Below the pieces are notes generated by a model. That model was not told the DNA's origin, ran no database searches, and saw only the letters and a program-made list of their open reading frames with translations. Of a stretch of 64,000 bases of DNA, positions 54,405 through 63,687 are shown one piece after another; within the stretch, counting starts at the first letter, position 1, and the number at the start of each line of letters is the position of its first letter. The translations under genes were made by a program, and so were the position numbers. Origin of the DNA: JTS-AC122 sp050246015 (GTDB lineage Bacteria > Planctomycetota > Phycisphaerae > Phycisphaerales > UBA1924); contig JBFWWU010000010.1 in NCBI GenBank assembly GCA_050246015.1, forward strand, positions 124,001 through 188,000. The letters are read 5' to 3'.

Positions 54405-55772
54405 TTAGCCAGGTCCAGATCCCGGGCAGCTTGAGCCGTCACTACCGTCTGCGGCGTTGGAACCGTTGGACTCGTTCCCGGCTTGGCCAGAGATTCCACT
54501 GGCTCCCCCTGGCGCGCCGCCGAGTCCGGCGGCTCCCTTCGAGCCAGCGGTGCCTTTGGCTCCGAAGCCGCCCTTGGCTCCATTCCCAGGAGGAACACCG
54601 ATTCCGCCATGACCTCCTGGTCCACCACTTCCGCCGCCTCCATTGCCACCACTTCCGCCGTTCCCGCCATTTCCGCCTGAATACCCAGACCCGAAGCCAT
54701 TCCCGCCGCTGCCTCCTGAGCCTCCGGCCCCGGCCACTCCAGGCGCACCGGCTCCGCCCTCGCCGCCCTCTCCGCCTTGACCATTGGGTCCACAGCAGGC
54801 TCCACCGTTTCCCCCGCGGCCGCCGTTGCCACCCGAAGCCGATCCTCCAGCGCCGCCCGGACCTCCGTTACCACCGAACCCACCAGGTGAGGTCGCGTTG
54901 CCTCCATTTCCACCGTTTCCGCCGATCGCACCCTGAGCGTTCACGCCGGGGTTGCCGTTCGTGCCATCTTGACACGTTCCGCCATCGGCACCGTCAGTGC
55001 CGTTGGCTCCGGTTACGGTGGTTTGATTCATGCCCGGTGCCCCGTCGGCACCGTTGTCATTGATCGGAGTTTGGCCACCAGGTTGTCTCCAAGGGACAAA
55101 TCCATTGACAGTGGCATTCCCGCCCATGCCTCCTTGGCCGCCGTCCTGCCCATTCGCCGAGAGCGGCCAGCGGGGGTCAGAGTTTCCAGACAAACCGTTC
55201 CCGCCGTGGCCGCCTCGACCCGCGAAGATCGAGAAACCCTCCACGACACGTGGATTGGTTGCGCCCAAGTAGATCGACCCGCCGTTGCCGCCAGGAGCGC
55301 CCGCCGCGCCGTCGCCACCGTCGCCGGCGGAGAGAGACCGAAGCCTCACGATCACGGTCGGTGCATTGAGCGATAAGGAGCCTCCGTTTCCGCCGGGGCG
55401 TCCGCCAATTACGCCGTCAATTCCGCGACCGGATCGACAATACCCGTTGATGGTGATGCGCCGCATGGCCTTGAGCGTAACAGCGGCACCGTGAGCGCCG
55501 CGATTGTGGACCGACCCACCGTCGGCACCGATCAAGGCACCGTCGATCACGATGTCGCCTTGACTCTCAATGACGACATCGTTCGTAGCGATCACGACAG
55601 TCCCTGCCGGAACGACAAAGCGGTCGACTTGGATCAGGCCTTGAACTTCCTGTGGACCGCTCGTAATGCCCGGCCACTCAACCGCCGCCGTTACACCTAC
55701 ATCGGCGTGCAAGAGCAGAATCAACGCACTCACGATCAACGCGATGATCGAACGAAGGCAGGTGGCGTTCAT
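54405..55772 (-). CDS. Secreted glycine-rich repeat protein
   Basis: A 455-residue exported protein with a signal peptide (MNATCLRSIIALIVSALILLLH). Residues 30-115 include a parallel-beta-like region (RFVVPAGTVVIATNDVVIESQGDIVIDGALIGADGG). From about residue 120 onward it consists largely of GGxG and GGNGG tandem units with scattered D/N and one CC pair, resembling PE_PGRS- or collagen-like low-complexity surface proteins. The beta-helix plus glycine repeats suggests an extracellular structural or calcium-binding role, unproven. Flanked on both sides by a short duplicated sequence. Confidence 0.7.
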   Translation of the reverse strand: MNATCLRSIIALIVSALILLLHADVGVTAAVEWPGITSGPQEVQGLIQVDRFVVPAGTVVIATNDVVIESQGDIVIDGALIGADGGSVHNRGAHGAAVTLKAMRRITINGYCRSGRGIDGVIGGRPGGNGGSLSLNAPTVIVRLRSLSAGDGGDGAAGAPGGNGGSIYLGATNPRVVEGFSIFAGRGGHGGNGLSGNSDPRWPLSANGQDGGQGGMGGNATVNGFVPWRQPGGQTPINDNGADGAPGMNQTTVTGANGTDGADGGTCQDGTNGNPGVNAQGAIGGNGGNGGNATSPGGFGGNGGPGGAGGSASGGNGGRGGNGGACCGPNGQGGEGGEGGAGAPGVAGAGGSGGSGGNGFGSGYSGGNGGNGGSGGNGGGGSGGPGGHGGIGVPPGNGAKGGFGAKGTAGSKGAAGLGGAPGGASGISGQAGNESNGSNAADGSDGSSCPGSGPG

Positions 55773-55997
55773 TGTGGTTCCCCATCACTGTGCGAGTGTG
55801 CGTGACACAGACATTCAATGTACTTATGGGGGAGGGGGGCATGTCAAGGGAAACTTTGCTTTGTTCTGAAGAACACGTCGCGCGGAGTCTTGGTGCATGA
55901 AATGGGTGGGGCGAGGTTCAGGAAATCGTCGCTTGGTATCCTGAGCTTCGGCGGACCTGAGCTCCGGCGTCGCATGAAACCCCGTGGTCACACCGGC
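55773..55997. other. Upstream region of the glycine-rich gene
   Basis: About 225 bases with no gene. The G-rich run GGGGGAGGGGGGCATG near 55828 and the 5' side of the gene lie here. No promoter is clear. Confidence 0.3.
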
Positions 55998-56113
55998 GGG
56001 TGGCCCGGATGTCGGTGTCTTCGCTGATGATACGACATTCAAAGACACCGAAGTCGGTTCTCAAAGGCAGAACCGACTCGGTGGCCCGATCATAACTTCC
56101 AGGGCGCCAGCCG
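55998..56113. repeat. Short duplicated sequence, copy 2
   Basis: Second copy of the sequence at 54163-54240. It contains extra material between the two matching blocks that folds: GGTGTCTT..AAGACACC and GTCGGTTCT..AGAACCGAC are inverted repeats. It ends 24 bp before the htrA stop. Confidence 0.55.
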
Positions 56114-56136
56114 TCTGGCGCGTGGACCGGGCGCGC

Positions 56137-57588
56137 TTACGGCCGATACTGAATCTGCACCGCGTGATTGTCCCCGCCCTGATCCGCCACCACAACGTTC
56201 AGGCGCTTGCCGTTCATGAAGCCGTTCTCCGACAGCGCAGAGAAGAGCGACAGTTTGTTTTCGACCTTGACCTTCTCCACCTCGGCGATGATCATCCCCG
56301 GACGCAGCCCATCACTGAATGCGTTCGACTCCGTGTCGATCGCGGCGACCACGACGCCCTGGGTGGTTTCCGCCGACGCGATTCCGTAGGACTCCAGCGC
56401 GCGTTCGATGCGGCGCATCGAGTCCATCGTGCGAGCCAGGTCATCGAGCACGGCCTCGAGGTCCAAGGTCTTGCCTTCACGCCACACCCGGACCGGCACG
56501 CGGTCGCCGGGACGGTTGATCGTGATCGCCTGGCGTGCGCTGGCGATGCTCGTGACGGTGCGGTTGTTGATGGACATCAGCACGTCGCCGTCCTGCATGC
56601 CGGCCTTGGCGGCGGGGCTCCCCGGGGTGACCTGGCGGATGACGACGCCGCGACCGGCGTATCCCATGGCCTGAAGGAGCGATCGGTTGTAGTCCTCGGC
56701 GGCTTCCGCGCTGCCGCGGGCGCGTGGATTCTCAGGAAGCGCGATGCCCAGGTAGCCCTTCGAGACCGTCCCGCCCGTGACAATCTGGTCCACGACGGAT
56801 TCAATGGTGTCCAGGGGTATGGCAAACGAGATCCCCGAGTTCTGTCCCTCGGTGGTGCCGTTCGGAGTCGTGCCCGTCGCGATCGCGACGTTCATCCCGA
56901 CGACGCGCCCGTTCACATCGACCAGCGGGCCGCCCGAGTTGCCCGGGTTGACCGCGGCGTCGGTCTGGATGAAGTTGGTGTATCCCCCGCGTTCGAGCAC
57001 CGCCGCCGGGCTGCGCCCCAGACCCGAGATGATACCTTCGCTCATCGAAAACTTGAAACCGAACGGCGAGCCGAACGCGTACACCCGGTCTCCCTGGGCA
57101 ACCTCGATGCCCGTGGCTCGCCGCGCCGGAAAGATCCCCTCGTTGACCGGGACGCGAAGGACCGCGATGTCGGTGGTGGTATCGACCGCCACAAGGTCCG
57201 CCGGGACGGTCCGCCCGTCGTAGAACTGGACGGTGATGGACGGGTCGCCGCGCGTGCCGCGCACCACGTGGGCGTTGGTCACGATGTGACCCTTCTCGTC
57301 GTAGATCCAGCCGGAGCCCTGCGAGATGCGTTCGCGTCCCCAGCGCGAAGATTGCCCCTCGACGGCGATGTGAACGACCGTCGGCTCGACGCTCCGCGCG
57401 ATGTTGCGCACTTCCTTGTTGATCTGCTCCAGCACCGATCCCTGATCAAGTTCGGCTCGCGCGAGCCGGATCTGAACATCGGTCTGCGCGTAGCCGATGC
57501 GGCGCATGGCCGTCGGCACGGCGACCAGGGCCGCGACCACCGCGAGCAGGACGACAAAGGCGGGACCAAACGTGACGAATCGACGCAT
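56137..57588 (-). CDS. HtrA/DegP-type serine protease (S1C) with PDZ domains
   Basis: A 483-residue membrane-anchored protease. An N-terminal hydrophobic anchor (FGPAFVVLLAVVAALVAVP) precedes the trypsin-like domain, with catalytic His107 (VTNAHVV), Asp140 (TTTDIAVLRV) and Ser218 (VNPGNSGGPLVD). A first PDZ domain follows (GYLGIALPE..GVVIRQVTPGSPAAKAGMQDGDVLMSINNRTV); a second, weaker PDZ-like segment ends the protein (GLRPGMIIAEVEKVKV). HtrA proteases degrade misfolded envelope proteins. It lies 203 bp downstream of panB; an AT-rich stretch at 57700-57770 suggests its own promoter. Confidence 0.92.
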   Translation of the reverse strand: MRRFVTFGPAFVVLLAVVAALVAVPTAMRRIGYAQTDVQIRLARAELDQGSVLEQINKEVRNIARSVEPTVVHIAVEGQSSRWGRERISQGSGWIYDEKGHIVTNAHVVRGTRGDPSITVQFYDGRTVPADLVAVDTTTDIAVLRVPVNEGIFPARRATGIEVAQGDRVYAFGSPFGFKFSMSEGIISGLGRSPAAVLERGGYTNFIQTDAAVNPGNSGGPLVDVNGRVVGMNVAIATGTTPNGTTEGQNSGISFAIPLDTIESVVDQIVTGGTVSKGYLGIALPENPRARGSAEAAEDYNRSLLQAMGYAGRGVVIRQVTPGSPAAKAGMQDGDVLMSINNRTVTSIASARQAITINRPGDRVPVRVWREGKTLDLEAVLDDLARTMDSMRRIERALESYGIASAETTQGVVVAAIDTESNAFSDGLRPGMIIAEVEKVKVENKLSLFSALSENGFMNGKRLNVVVADQGGDNHAVQIQYRP

Positions 57589-57791
57589 GGCGGAGGTTCC
57601 TTGTTGAGCGGGACTCGCCGATGTACGAAGCGCACTCCCGGCCGCTACAAACCGCGACCCGGTTTGCCTCGCTTCGCTCTCCCCCGGAGCACCGACGATG
57701 TCCGCCTTCTCTTTATTGCCACATTTCGTGAGTTTGTTTCGACAAAATCAGTAACCACTGTGTATCAACGGCCTTCGGATCTCCCGGCGAG

Positions 57792-58643
57792 TCAGTCGAT
57801 GCGCTCTCCGGGTTTCATCTGGTACGACCTGGCCCCGATCGAGCGGCCGGCCACGCGAGCCATCCACTCGTGCGCGGCCTGCTCGATCGCCCTGCCGACC
57901 GCGCCGGTCGCCTGCGCAAACCTCGGCGGGGCCTCGGACATGCCCAGGAGGTCCTGAAGCACCAGCACCTGCCCGTGGCACTGCGCCCCGGCGCCGATGC
58001 CGATCAGCGGCGTGCTCGTCGCTTCCAGCACCGCGCTGGTCACTTCGTCCGGTACCGCCTCGATCAGCAGCAGCGAACACCCCGCCTGTTCGAGCGCAAT
58101 CGCGTCCTGCACGATGGCATGGGCCTCCGGCGCGGTGCGCCCCGAGGCGCCATACCCGCCCGAAAGCGCGGCTCGCTGCGGGCGGCTACCCACGTGTCCA
58201 CAAACTGGAATTCCCGCTCGAACCATCTTCGTGATCATGGGCGCGAACGACGCATCGGCCTCCACCTTGACGACGTCGGCAAGCCCTTCCGTCAGGAATC
58301 TTCCCGCGTTTCGGATTCCGATAGGCTCGTCGGCCTGATAACTCATGAACGGCATGTCCGCCATCACCACCGCCTTCGGTGCCCCGCGCTTCACCGCCGC
58401 GGTGAGCGAAAGGAGCACCTCGAGGTTCATGTCGATCGTGCGGGGATAGCCGAGGATCACCTCCGCCGCGGTATCGCCCACCAGCAGCACCGGCACGCCC
58501 GCGCGTTCGAGCCAGCGCGCGGTCGTGTAGTCGTAACAGGTCAGGCACGCAAAGGGGACGGCGGCGCGCTGTTCGATATCGCAAGCCGCGCGCCGGAGTG
58601 TCTGCAATGTCACACGCTGCGTCGCGCACGAAAGCGGTAGCAT
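57792..58643 (-). CDS. panB: 3-methyl-2-oxobutanoate hydroxymethyltransferase PanB
   Basis: A 283-residue TIM-barrel enzyme that makes ketopantoate from 2-oxoisovalerate and methylene-tetrahydrofolate, the first committed step of pantothenate synthesis. Diagnostic: VPFACLTCYDYTTARWLERAGVPVLLVGDTAAEVILGY, VVMADMPFMSYQ, VKVEADASFAPMITKMVRAGIPVCGHVG and the LIGIGAGAQCHGQVLVLQDLLGMSEAPPRF end. The ATG at 58643 is chosen over an in-frame one at 58727. Divergent from tsaD. Confidence 0.94.
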   Translation of the reverse strand: MLPLSCATQRVTLQTLRRAACDIEQRAAVPFACLTCYDYTTARWLERAGVPVLLVGDTAAEVILGYPRTIDMNLEVLLSLTAAVKRGAPKAVVMADMPFMSYQADEPIGIRNAGRFLTEGLADVVKVEADASFAPMITKMVRAGIPVCGHVGSRPQRAALSGGYGASGRTAPEAHAIVQDAIALEQAGCSLLLIEAVPDEVTSAVLEATSTPLIGIGAGAQCHGQVLVLQDLLGMSEAPPRFAQATGAVGRAIEQAAHEWMARVAGRSIGARSYQMKPGERID

Positions 58644-58808
58644 GGCCGACCGAGAGGACGCCGCGGCGCGATCCCGCTCACCTCGGGGCGACGAACAGCC
58701 GTTGGATTCACCCGCATGCGACATCATGCAATCGTACGCGCGGCGAGGACGCTTCGATCAATGGTCCCCCGCATATGCTCTTGCGTGACCGTTTCGAAAT
58801 GGCCCGGC

Positions 58809-59951
58809 ATGCCCGATTCCGCGACCCTGCTCGGGATCGAGACCTCCTGCGACGAGACCGCGGCGGCGGTGGTCCGCGCTGATGCAGATGGCACGGTCGT
58901 GCTCAGCAGCGTCATCGCCTCACAGAACGAGTTGCACGAGGAGTACCGCGGCGTCGTGCCCGAGATCGCCAGCAGGGCCCACGCCGAGCGACTCCTGCCC
59001 GTCGTGCGACAGGCTCTGACTGAAGCGGGCGTGTCGATGGGGGATATCAGTGCGGTGGCCGTGGGCAATCGCCCGGGGCTGATCGGGTGCTTGCTCGTGG
59101 GGGTCTCGGGCGCCAAAGCGCTGGCGTGGTCGCTGGATGTGCCGCTCGTTGGGATCGATCATGTTCAGGCGCACCTCTACGCGGCGTGCCTGAATACGTC
59201 GTGGGACGCCGGGGAAATCCAGCCTGCACGGCGCGTGCCGGCGCCGCGCTTTCCGGCGATCGGGCTGGTCGTCAGCGGCGGCCACACGTCGCTCTTCCGG
59301 TGCGATTCGCCGACGCGCATGATGCGCCTGGGGAGCACGATCGACGACGCCGTCGGAGAGGCGTACGACAAGGCGGCGGCGATCCTGGGGCTCGGGTTTC
59401 CCGGGGGGCCGCAGGTCGATCGGCTCGCGCAGCGAGGCAATCCGGACGCCGTCAGGCTCCCCGTCAGCCTGCTCGATTCCGATTCACTGGATTTTTCGTT
59501 CTCGGGACTCAAGACCGCGCTGCTGTACGCGGCGCGCGGCGTGCCGGCCCACCCCTCGCGGGCCGCCAGGTCCGGCGATGCCCACGCCCTGGCTGTGCCC
59601 GCGACCGGCGCGAGCGCCCAGGATCTCGCCGCAAGTTTTCAGCACGCCGCCGTCCGGGCCCTGATCGTCAAGGTCCGGCGGGCGATCGAGCGGCATCCGG
59701 ACTGCCACACGCTCCTGATCGGTGGGGGGGTGAGCGCCAACTCGCTGCTTCGCGCCAGGCTCGATGAACTGGGGCGCCAGACGATCGCGCCCGGGCGGCG
59801 CATCGACGTGCGGATCCCCGAGATGCAGTACTGCCTCGACAACGCCGCCATGATCGCCGGGCTGGCCTGGCATATCTTGCGGGAACGCGGCGGAACGGGC
59901 GACGACCTGTCCCTCTCGGCCAGCCCGCGCGGTGATCTGGCAACCGTCTAA
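58809..59951 (+). CDS. tsaD: tRNA N6-adenosine threonylcarbamoyltransferase TsaD
   Basis: A 380-residue ASKHA-fold protein that transfers threonylcarbamoyl to A37 of ANN-decoding tRNAs. LLGIETSCDETAAAVV, GPGLIGCLLVG-like NRPGLIGCLLVGVSGAKALAW, the metal-binding DHVQAHLYA (HxxxH), VSGGHTSLF, STIDDAVGEAYDKAAAILGLGFPGGP and DFSFSGLKTAL match the family, as does the C-terminal DNAAMIAGLAW. It is about 40 residues longer than E. coli TsaD because of loops at residues 140 and 255. Ends 5 bp before the convergent helicase gene. Confidence 0.95.
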   Translation: MPDSATLLGIETSCDETAAAVVRADADGTVVLSSVIASQNELHEEYRGVVPEIASRAHAERLLPVVRQALTEAGVSMGDISAVAVGNRPGLIGCLLVGVSGAKALAWSLDVPLVGIDHVQAHLYAACLNTSWDAGEIQPARRVPAPRFPAIGLVVSGGHTSLFRCDSPTRMMRLGSTIDDAVGEAYDKAAAILGLGFPGGPQVDRLAQRGNPDAVRLPVSLLDSDSLDFSFSGLKTALLYAARGVPAHPSRAARSGDAHALAVPATGASAQDLAASFQHAAVRALIVKVRRAIERHPDCHTLLIGGGVSANSLLRARLDELGRQTIAPGRRIDVRIPEMQYCLDNAAMIAGLAWHILRERGGTGDDLSLSASPRGDLATV

Positions 59952-59955
59952 CGGC

Positions 59956-61512
59956 CTACTCGGCCGGCGGCGGCGGGCGCTCCCCAAGAAGCGTCTGCGC
60001 GATCTCGGCTTTCATCCCGCGCGCGGTCTTGACCTTCCCCTGCATCCGCTTCGGCGGGAGTTTCGTCGGCACGATGCCCCCCGGAAACTTGTTCGGATCG
60101 ATCGCCGCCGACGACTTGGCCGCCGCTTCGAGTTTCTTCTGCGCCGGATCCGCGAAGCGGTTGAAGTTCTGCGCCACCGCGGCTCGCTTGGCGTCGAGCT
60201 CGCGGCTGGCTACCACTTCCTTCGGCACGGGCCCCGGCTTGAAGTCCGGGTAGTCCAACTTCGGAATCTCCGTGTTGATCAGGTGCTCGATCTGCGTCAG
60301 CAGGTCGCCCTGCTCCGGCGTGACCAGCGCCCACGCCACCCCTTCACGCCCGGCTCGCGCCGTTCGACCGATGCGGTGGATATACAGATCGGGGTCCTCG
60401 GGCAGGTCGTAGTTGATCACGTGCGTGATCCCTTCCACGTCCAACCCGCGCGACGCCAGGTCCGACGCGATCAGCACCGACAGGTTCCCCTTGCGCAGTT
60501 TGTCGATCACCTTGTTGCGCTTGGATTGATACATGTCGCCGTGGATCGCGTGGCTTTCGATCCCCTTCTTGTTCAGGTACTCGTTGAGCACATCCACGGT
60601 TTTCTTCATGCGGCAGAAGACAATCGTCAGCGCCGGCTCTTCATGCGTCAGCAGGTGGTACAGCAGCGACTTCTTGTCCCACGGCTGCACCGTGAGATAA
60701 AACTGCTTCACCCGGCTCACGGTCAGCGACCCGCTCGTCGCGACGATCTTCTCGGCGTTGTTCGCGTACGAGCGGGCAAGTTGCTCGATCTCGGGCGAGA
60801 GTGTGGCGGAGACGAAGATCGTCTGACGCCCCGGCAGCCGCTGGCCCTGCTCGTCAAAGCCCGCGGGCGGCGGGCATCCCTTCAGGATGCGCCGGATATC
60901 GTCGCGGAACCCGATGTCCAGCATGCGGTCAACCTCGTCGAGCACGATGTACTTCACATGCCGGTGATGGATGTGCCCTCGCTCGACCATATCCATGATG
61001 CGCCCCGGCGTGGCCACGATGATCTCCGGGCCGCGCTCTAGCGCCTTGACCTGCACATGCACTCGCTCGCCCCCGAAGACCGCCGACGTGCGGATCGGCG
61101 TGTACTTCGCGAAGTTATTCATGTCCGTCGCGACCTGGATCGCCAACTCGCGCGTCGGCACCAGGATGAGCGACTGGAACTCCTTGCCACGCTCCGCGCC
61201 GTGCAGCAGCGGCAGCCCGAACGCCGCCGTCTTGCCCGTGCCCGTCTTGGCCTGCCCCAGCACGTCCTTGCCGGCGACGATGAGCGGGATGAGTTGCGAC
61301 TGGATCTTGGTCGGCGTCTTGAACCCGAGTTCGTCGATCCCCTTGAGCACGCTGTTGCGCAGGCCCAGCGATGCAAATGACTGATCGTCCGCGAAGATGT
61401 CATCCGCCCCTTTGGGGAGCGGCCCCGCGGGAGCATCGGGTTGGGTGGCCGCTTCGGGTTGGGTGAGCTCGGGTCCGGTGGAAGGGTCGGAGTCGTTTGA
61501 TTGGGTGTTCAT
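59956..61512 (-). CDS. DEAD-box RNA helicase
   Basis: A 518-residue helicase with the Q-motif (FASLGLRNSVLKGIDELGFKTPTKIQ), Walker A AKTGTGKTAAFGLPLL, motif Ia PTRELAIQV, motif II DEVD rather than DEAD, motif III SATL, motif IV FCRMKKTVDVL, and ASDLASRGLDVEGITHVINYDLPED with HRIGRTARAG. The DEVD substitution is tolerated in bacterial DEAD-box proteins. A 35-residue P/T/Q-rich leader and a C-terminal extension with KLPPKRMQGKVK are present. Roles in ribosome assembly or RNA decay are likely but not specific. Confidence 0.93.
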   Translation of the reverse strand: MNTQSNDSDPSTGPELTQPEAATQPDAPAGPLPKGADDIFADDQSFASLGLRNSVLKGIDELGFKTPTKIQSQLIPLIVAGKDVLGQAKTGTGKTAAFGLPLLHGAERGKEFQSLILVPTRELAIQVATDMNNFAKYTPIRTSAVFGGERVHVQVKALERGPEIIVATPGRIMDMVERGHIHHRHVKYIVLDEVDRMLDIGFRDDIRRILKGCPPPAGFDEQGQRLPGRQTIFVSATLSPEIEQLARSYANNAEKIVATSGSLTVSRVKQFYLTVQPWDKKSLLYHLLTHEEPALTIVFCRMKKTVDVLNEYLNKKGIESHAIHGDMYQSKRNKVIDKLRKGNLSVLIASDLASRGLDVEGITHVINYDLPEDPDLYIHRIGRTARAGREGVAWALVTPEQGDLLTQIEHLINTEIPKLDYPDFKPGPVPKEVVASRELDAKRAAVAQNFNRFADPAQKKLEAAAKSSAAIDPNKFPGGIVPTKLPPKRMQGKVKTARGMKAEIAQTLLGERPPPPAE

Positions 61513-61929
61513 GGCTATCGGATCATCATGCCGCGATGCGCCGGCCAGCCGAATCGGCCGGGCCTGTGCGGTCGCACCGGCGTCTGGGCGGCATGGTTCC
61601 AACCGCCCGAAACCGCTTGACTCCCGGCATGCCCACGCTGGACACGCTGGGGGCCGTGGCACGCCGCGACGTGTTCGCCGGGGTGCCACGGTTCCACCAC
61701 TCGCTTCGATCCGGCGTTGATCGTCGGTGTTCGAGCCGATCGGGCCGGCACGGAACGCCCACGTCTTCGCGGCGCCCATCCACGGGCAGGACCACAGCGG
61801 TGCGGAGTTTGATCGTAGGAGTCCGATTTGGTCGATACAACTTTGAGCAGCAGGCGTGCCGCCGAGCGGATCTTGGGGATGCTTCCCTGACAATCGGCGT
61901 ACGCTTGGCGCGGGAAGGATTCCAGTCGC
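61513..61929. other. Divergent region between helicase and alr, with inverted repeat
   Basis: A 417-base region serving both genes. It contains GGGCCGTGGCAC (61651) and GGTGCCACGG (61682), an inverted repeat that shares its CCGTGGCAC core with the tandem hairpin repeats at 63436-63671. No promoter hexamers are convincing. No gene is recognised. Confidence 0.4.
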
Positions 61930-63405
61930 GTGAGCACCAGCCGAATCGACATTGATCTGAGTGCCATCGGAAACAACATCCGCGCGGTCCGGCGCGTGTT
62001 ATCCGGTGAGTTGGCCTCGCGCGAACACCCAGAGGCCCAGCGCGATCCCGCCAGTTCCGAGAGGCCCCGAGTCACCAAGGCGCCCGCGATCTGCGCCGTC
62101 CTGAAGCAGGATGCCTACGGCATGGGCGCCGTGCGCATCGCGAAGCGCCTCGCGGCGTGCGGCGTCGACATGATCGCCGTCTTCTCCGTGGACGAGGCTC
62201 GCTCGCTCGTCGAAGCCGGGATCGCCGCCCCCATGCTCGTGCTGATGCCCGTCAGGAACATTGATCGCAGCGACCCGGTCTATCGGCACGCGGTCGTCGG
62301 AAAACTCCACCTGACCATCCACGATGAGGACCAACTCGCCGCCATCACCGAGGTCTGCGGAAGGCTCGGCGCCGCGATGCCGCTGCACGTGCAGATCGAC
62401 ACCGGGCTGGCGCGCGGCGGCGCCCTGCCCGCGGTCGGCGAGCGGATCGTCGAGTCGATCGCTCGCAACCCCAGGCTCCGCCTGGGCGGCCTGATGACGC
62501 ACTTCGCGACGCCCTGCGGCGACCCCGAGTTCACTCGTGAACAAGCGAGGCTCTTCCGCGAGTGGGTCGAGAAGATCAAGCCGATGCTTGTCGCCGGCGC
62601 GGGTCATCGCATCGACGCGTCCACGCCCCACGGGTTGCTGATTCACGCCGCCAACTCGTGCGCCGTGTTCCGCTCCAGCAAGTACCACGGCAACCTCGTC
62701 CGCATCGGTCAATGCCTGTACGGCTACGCGCTGGAAGGAGCGTCCGACCGGGAGGGCGCTGAGTTCGCCGCGGCGGCCGCCTCGCTCCAGCCCGCCACAC
62801 GCTGGACCAGTTCCGTCGTGCACATCAAGGACGTCCCGACGGGATTCCCGGTGGGTTATGGCAGCACCTGGCGCGCCGCTCGCCCCACGCGCATCGCGCT
62901 AGTCCCGATCGGATACGCCGACGGCTATCCGCGGCTGCTGAGCAACGCCGCCGTCGTGGGCTTCACCGGGAATGCCTGGGAGCGATCGGGCGCGACACTG
63001 CCCCCCGGCGCCGACACGGCGTCCGCGGGTTCGCCCACGGGCCGGGCGTCGAATCCGGCTCCCACGATGTACGCCCCCGTCATCGGACGCGTGAGCATGG
63101 ACCAGATCACCATCGACGTCAGCGACGTGCCCATCTCCATGTGCAAGGTTGGTTCCGAGGTCGAGATCGCCGTCGGCGAGCGAGCGGCGCCCAACTCCTT
63201 CCTGCGACTCGCGGAACTCTCCCAGAGCATCGTGCACGAGCAGATGTGCCGCGTCGGCCCGCGCGTCGAACGATCCTACAGACTGTCCGCGTCCGGGACG
63301 CAGCCGAGAATCCACGTGTTCCCGGAATCGCCGGCCAGCGGCGCGAGTTTCGGAGGCGATCGCGGCTCCGCGCTCGCGTGCGACTACCGCGCCGACGCGG
63401 TCTAG
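61930..63405 (+). CDS. alr: Alanine racemase
   Basis: A 491-residue PLP enzyme that makes D-alanine for peptidoglycan. The lysine region reads ICAVLKQDAYGMGA where VKANAYGHG is usual; the lysine is kept. HVQIDTGLARGG, GGLMTHFA, VRIGQCLYGY and VGYGSTW (tyrosine region) are conserved, as are RVSMDQITIDVSD and GxEVEI. Family members are about 360-400 residues; extra residues are an insertion near 335-360 and a C-terminal tail of about 60. Starts at GTG 61930 after GGGAAGGA. Confidence 0.9.
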   Translation: MSTSRIDIDLSAIGNNIRAVRRVLSGELASREHPEAQRDPASSERPRVTKAPAICAVLKQDAYGMGAVRIAKRLAACGVDMIAVFSVDEARSLVEAGIAAPMLVLMPVRNIDRSDPVYRHAVVGKLHLTIHDEDQLAAITEVCGRLGAAMPLHVQIDTGLARGGALPAVGERIVESIARNPRLRLGGLMTHFATPCGDPEFTREQARLFREWVEKIKPMLVAGAGHRIDASTPHGLLIHAANSCAVFRSSKYHGNLVRIGQCLYGYALEGASDREGAEFAAAAASLQPATRWTSSVVHIKDVPTGFPVGYGSTWRAARPTRIALVPIGYADGYPRLLSNAAVVGFTGNAWERSGATLPPGADTASAGSPTGRASNPAPTMYAPVIGRVSMDQITIDVSDVPISMCKVGSEVEIAVGERAAPNSFLRLAELSQSIVHEQMCRVGPRVERSYRLSASGTQPRIHVFPESPASGASFGGDRGSALACDYRADAV

Positions 63406-63435
63406 ACGCCGACGACGACGGGTGGGCACGGCTTG

Positions 63436-63671
63436 CGTGATCTGTCGTGCCACGGCTTGCCGTCCTCGGCAAGCCGTGCTTTTGAGGTGTTTGACGAGCC
63501 CCGGACACGGCTTGGCTCAAAAGCAGCCAAGCCGTGGCACGCCAGCGAGACCGTGTCACCTGCCGTGATCTGTCGTGCCACGGCTTGCCGTCCTCGGCAA
63601 GCCGTGTCGTGTGTGCGTCGGTGACTAGTCCCGGACACGGCTTGGCTCAAAAGCAGCCAAGCCGTGGCACC
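63436..63671. repeat. Tandem hairpin repeat (two units)
   Basis: Two units, 63436-63563 and 63564-63671, each begin CGTGATCTGTCGTGCCACGG. Each contains CACGGCTTG ccgtcctcgg CAAGCCGTG and CACGGCTTGGCT caaaagc AGCCAAGCCGTG, bounded by GTGCCACGGCTTG and CAAGCCGTGGCAC. They lie between convergent genes and lack coding sequence. GTGCCACGGCTTG-type repeats are, to my knowledge, seen in several planctomycete genomes. Confidence 0.75.
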
Positions 63672-63687
63672 ATCGCGGCGGCGGAAC

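Noticed and set aside
54431..55063. Plus-strand frame rich in arginine and histidine opposite the glycine-rich gene
   Set aside because: It is the complement of glycine-rich coding and shows no signal, domain or ribosome site.
55998..56090. Small protein in duplicated sequence copy 2 (starts MSVSSLMIRHSK)
   Set aside because: The equivalent frame in copy 1 is not conserved at protein level and lacks a ribosome site.
59956..61512. DEVD motif as a sign of an inactive helicase
   Set aside because: DEVD variants are functional in other DEAD-box proteins and all other motifs are intact.
63436..63671. CRISPR array
   Set aside because: There are only two long palindromic units and no unique equal-length spacers or cas genes.
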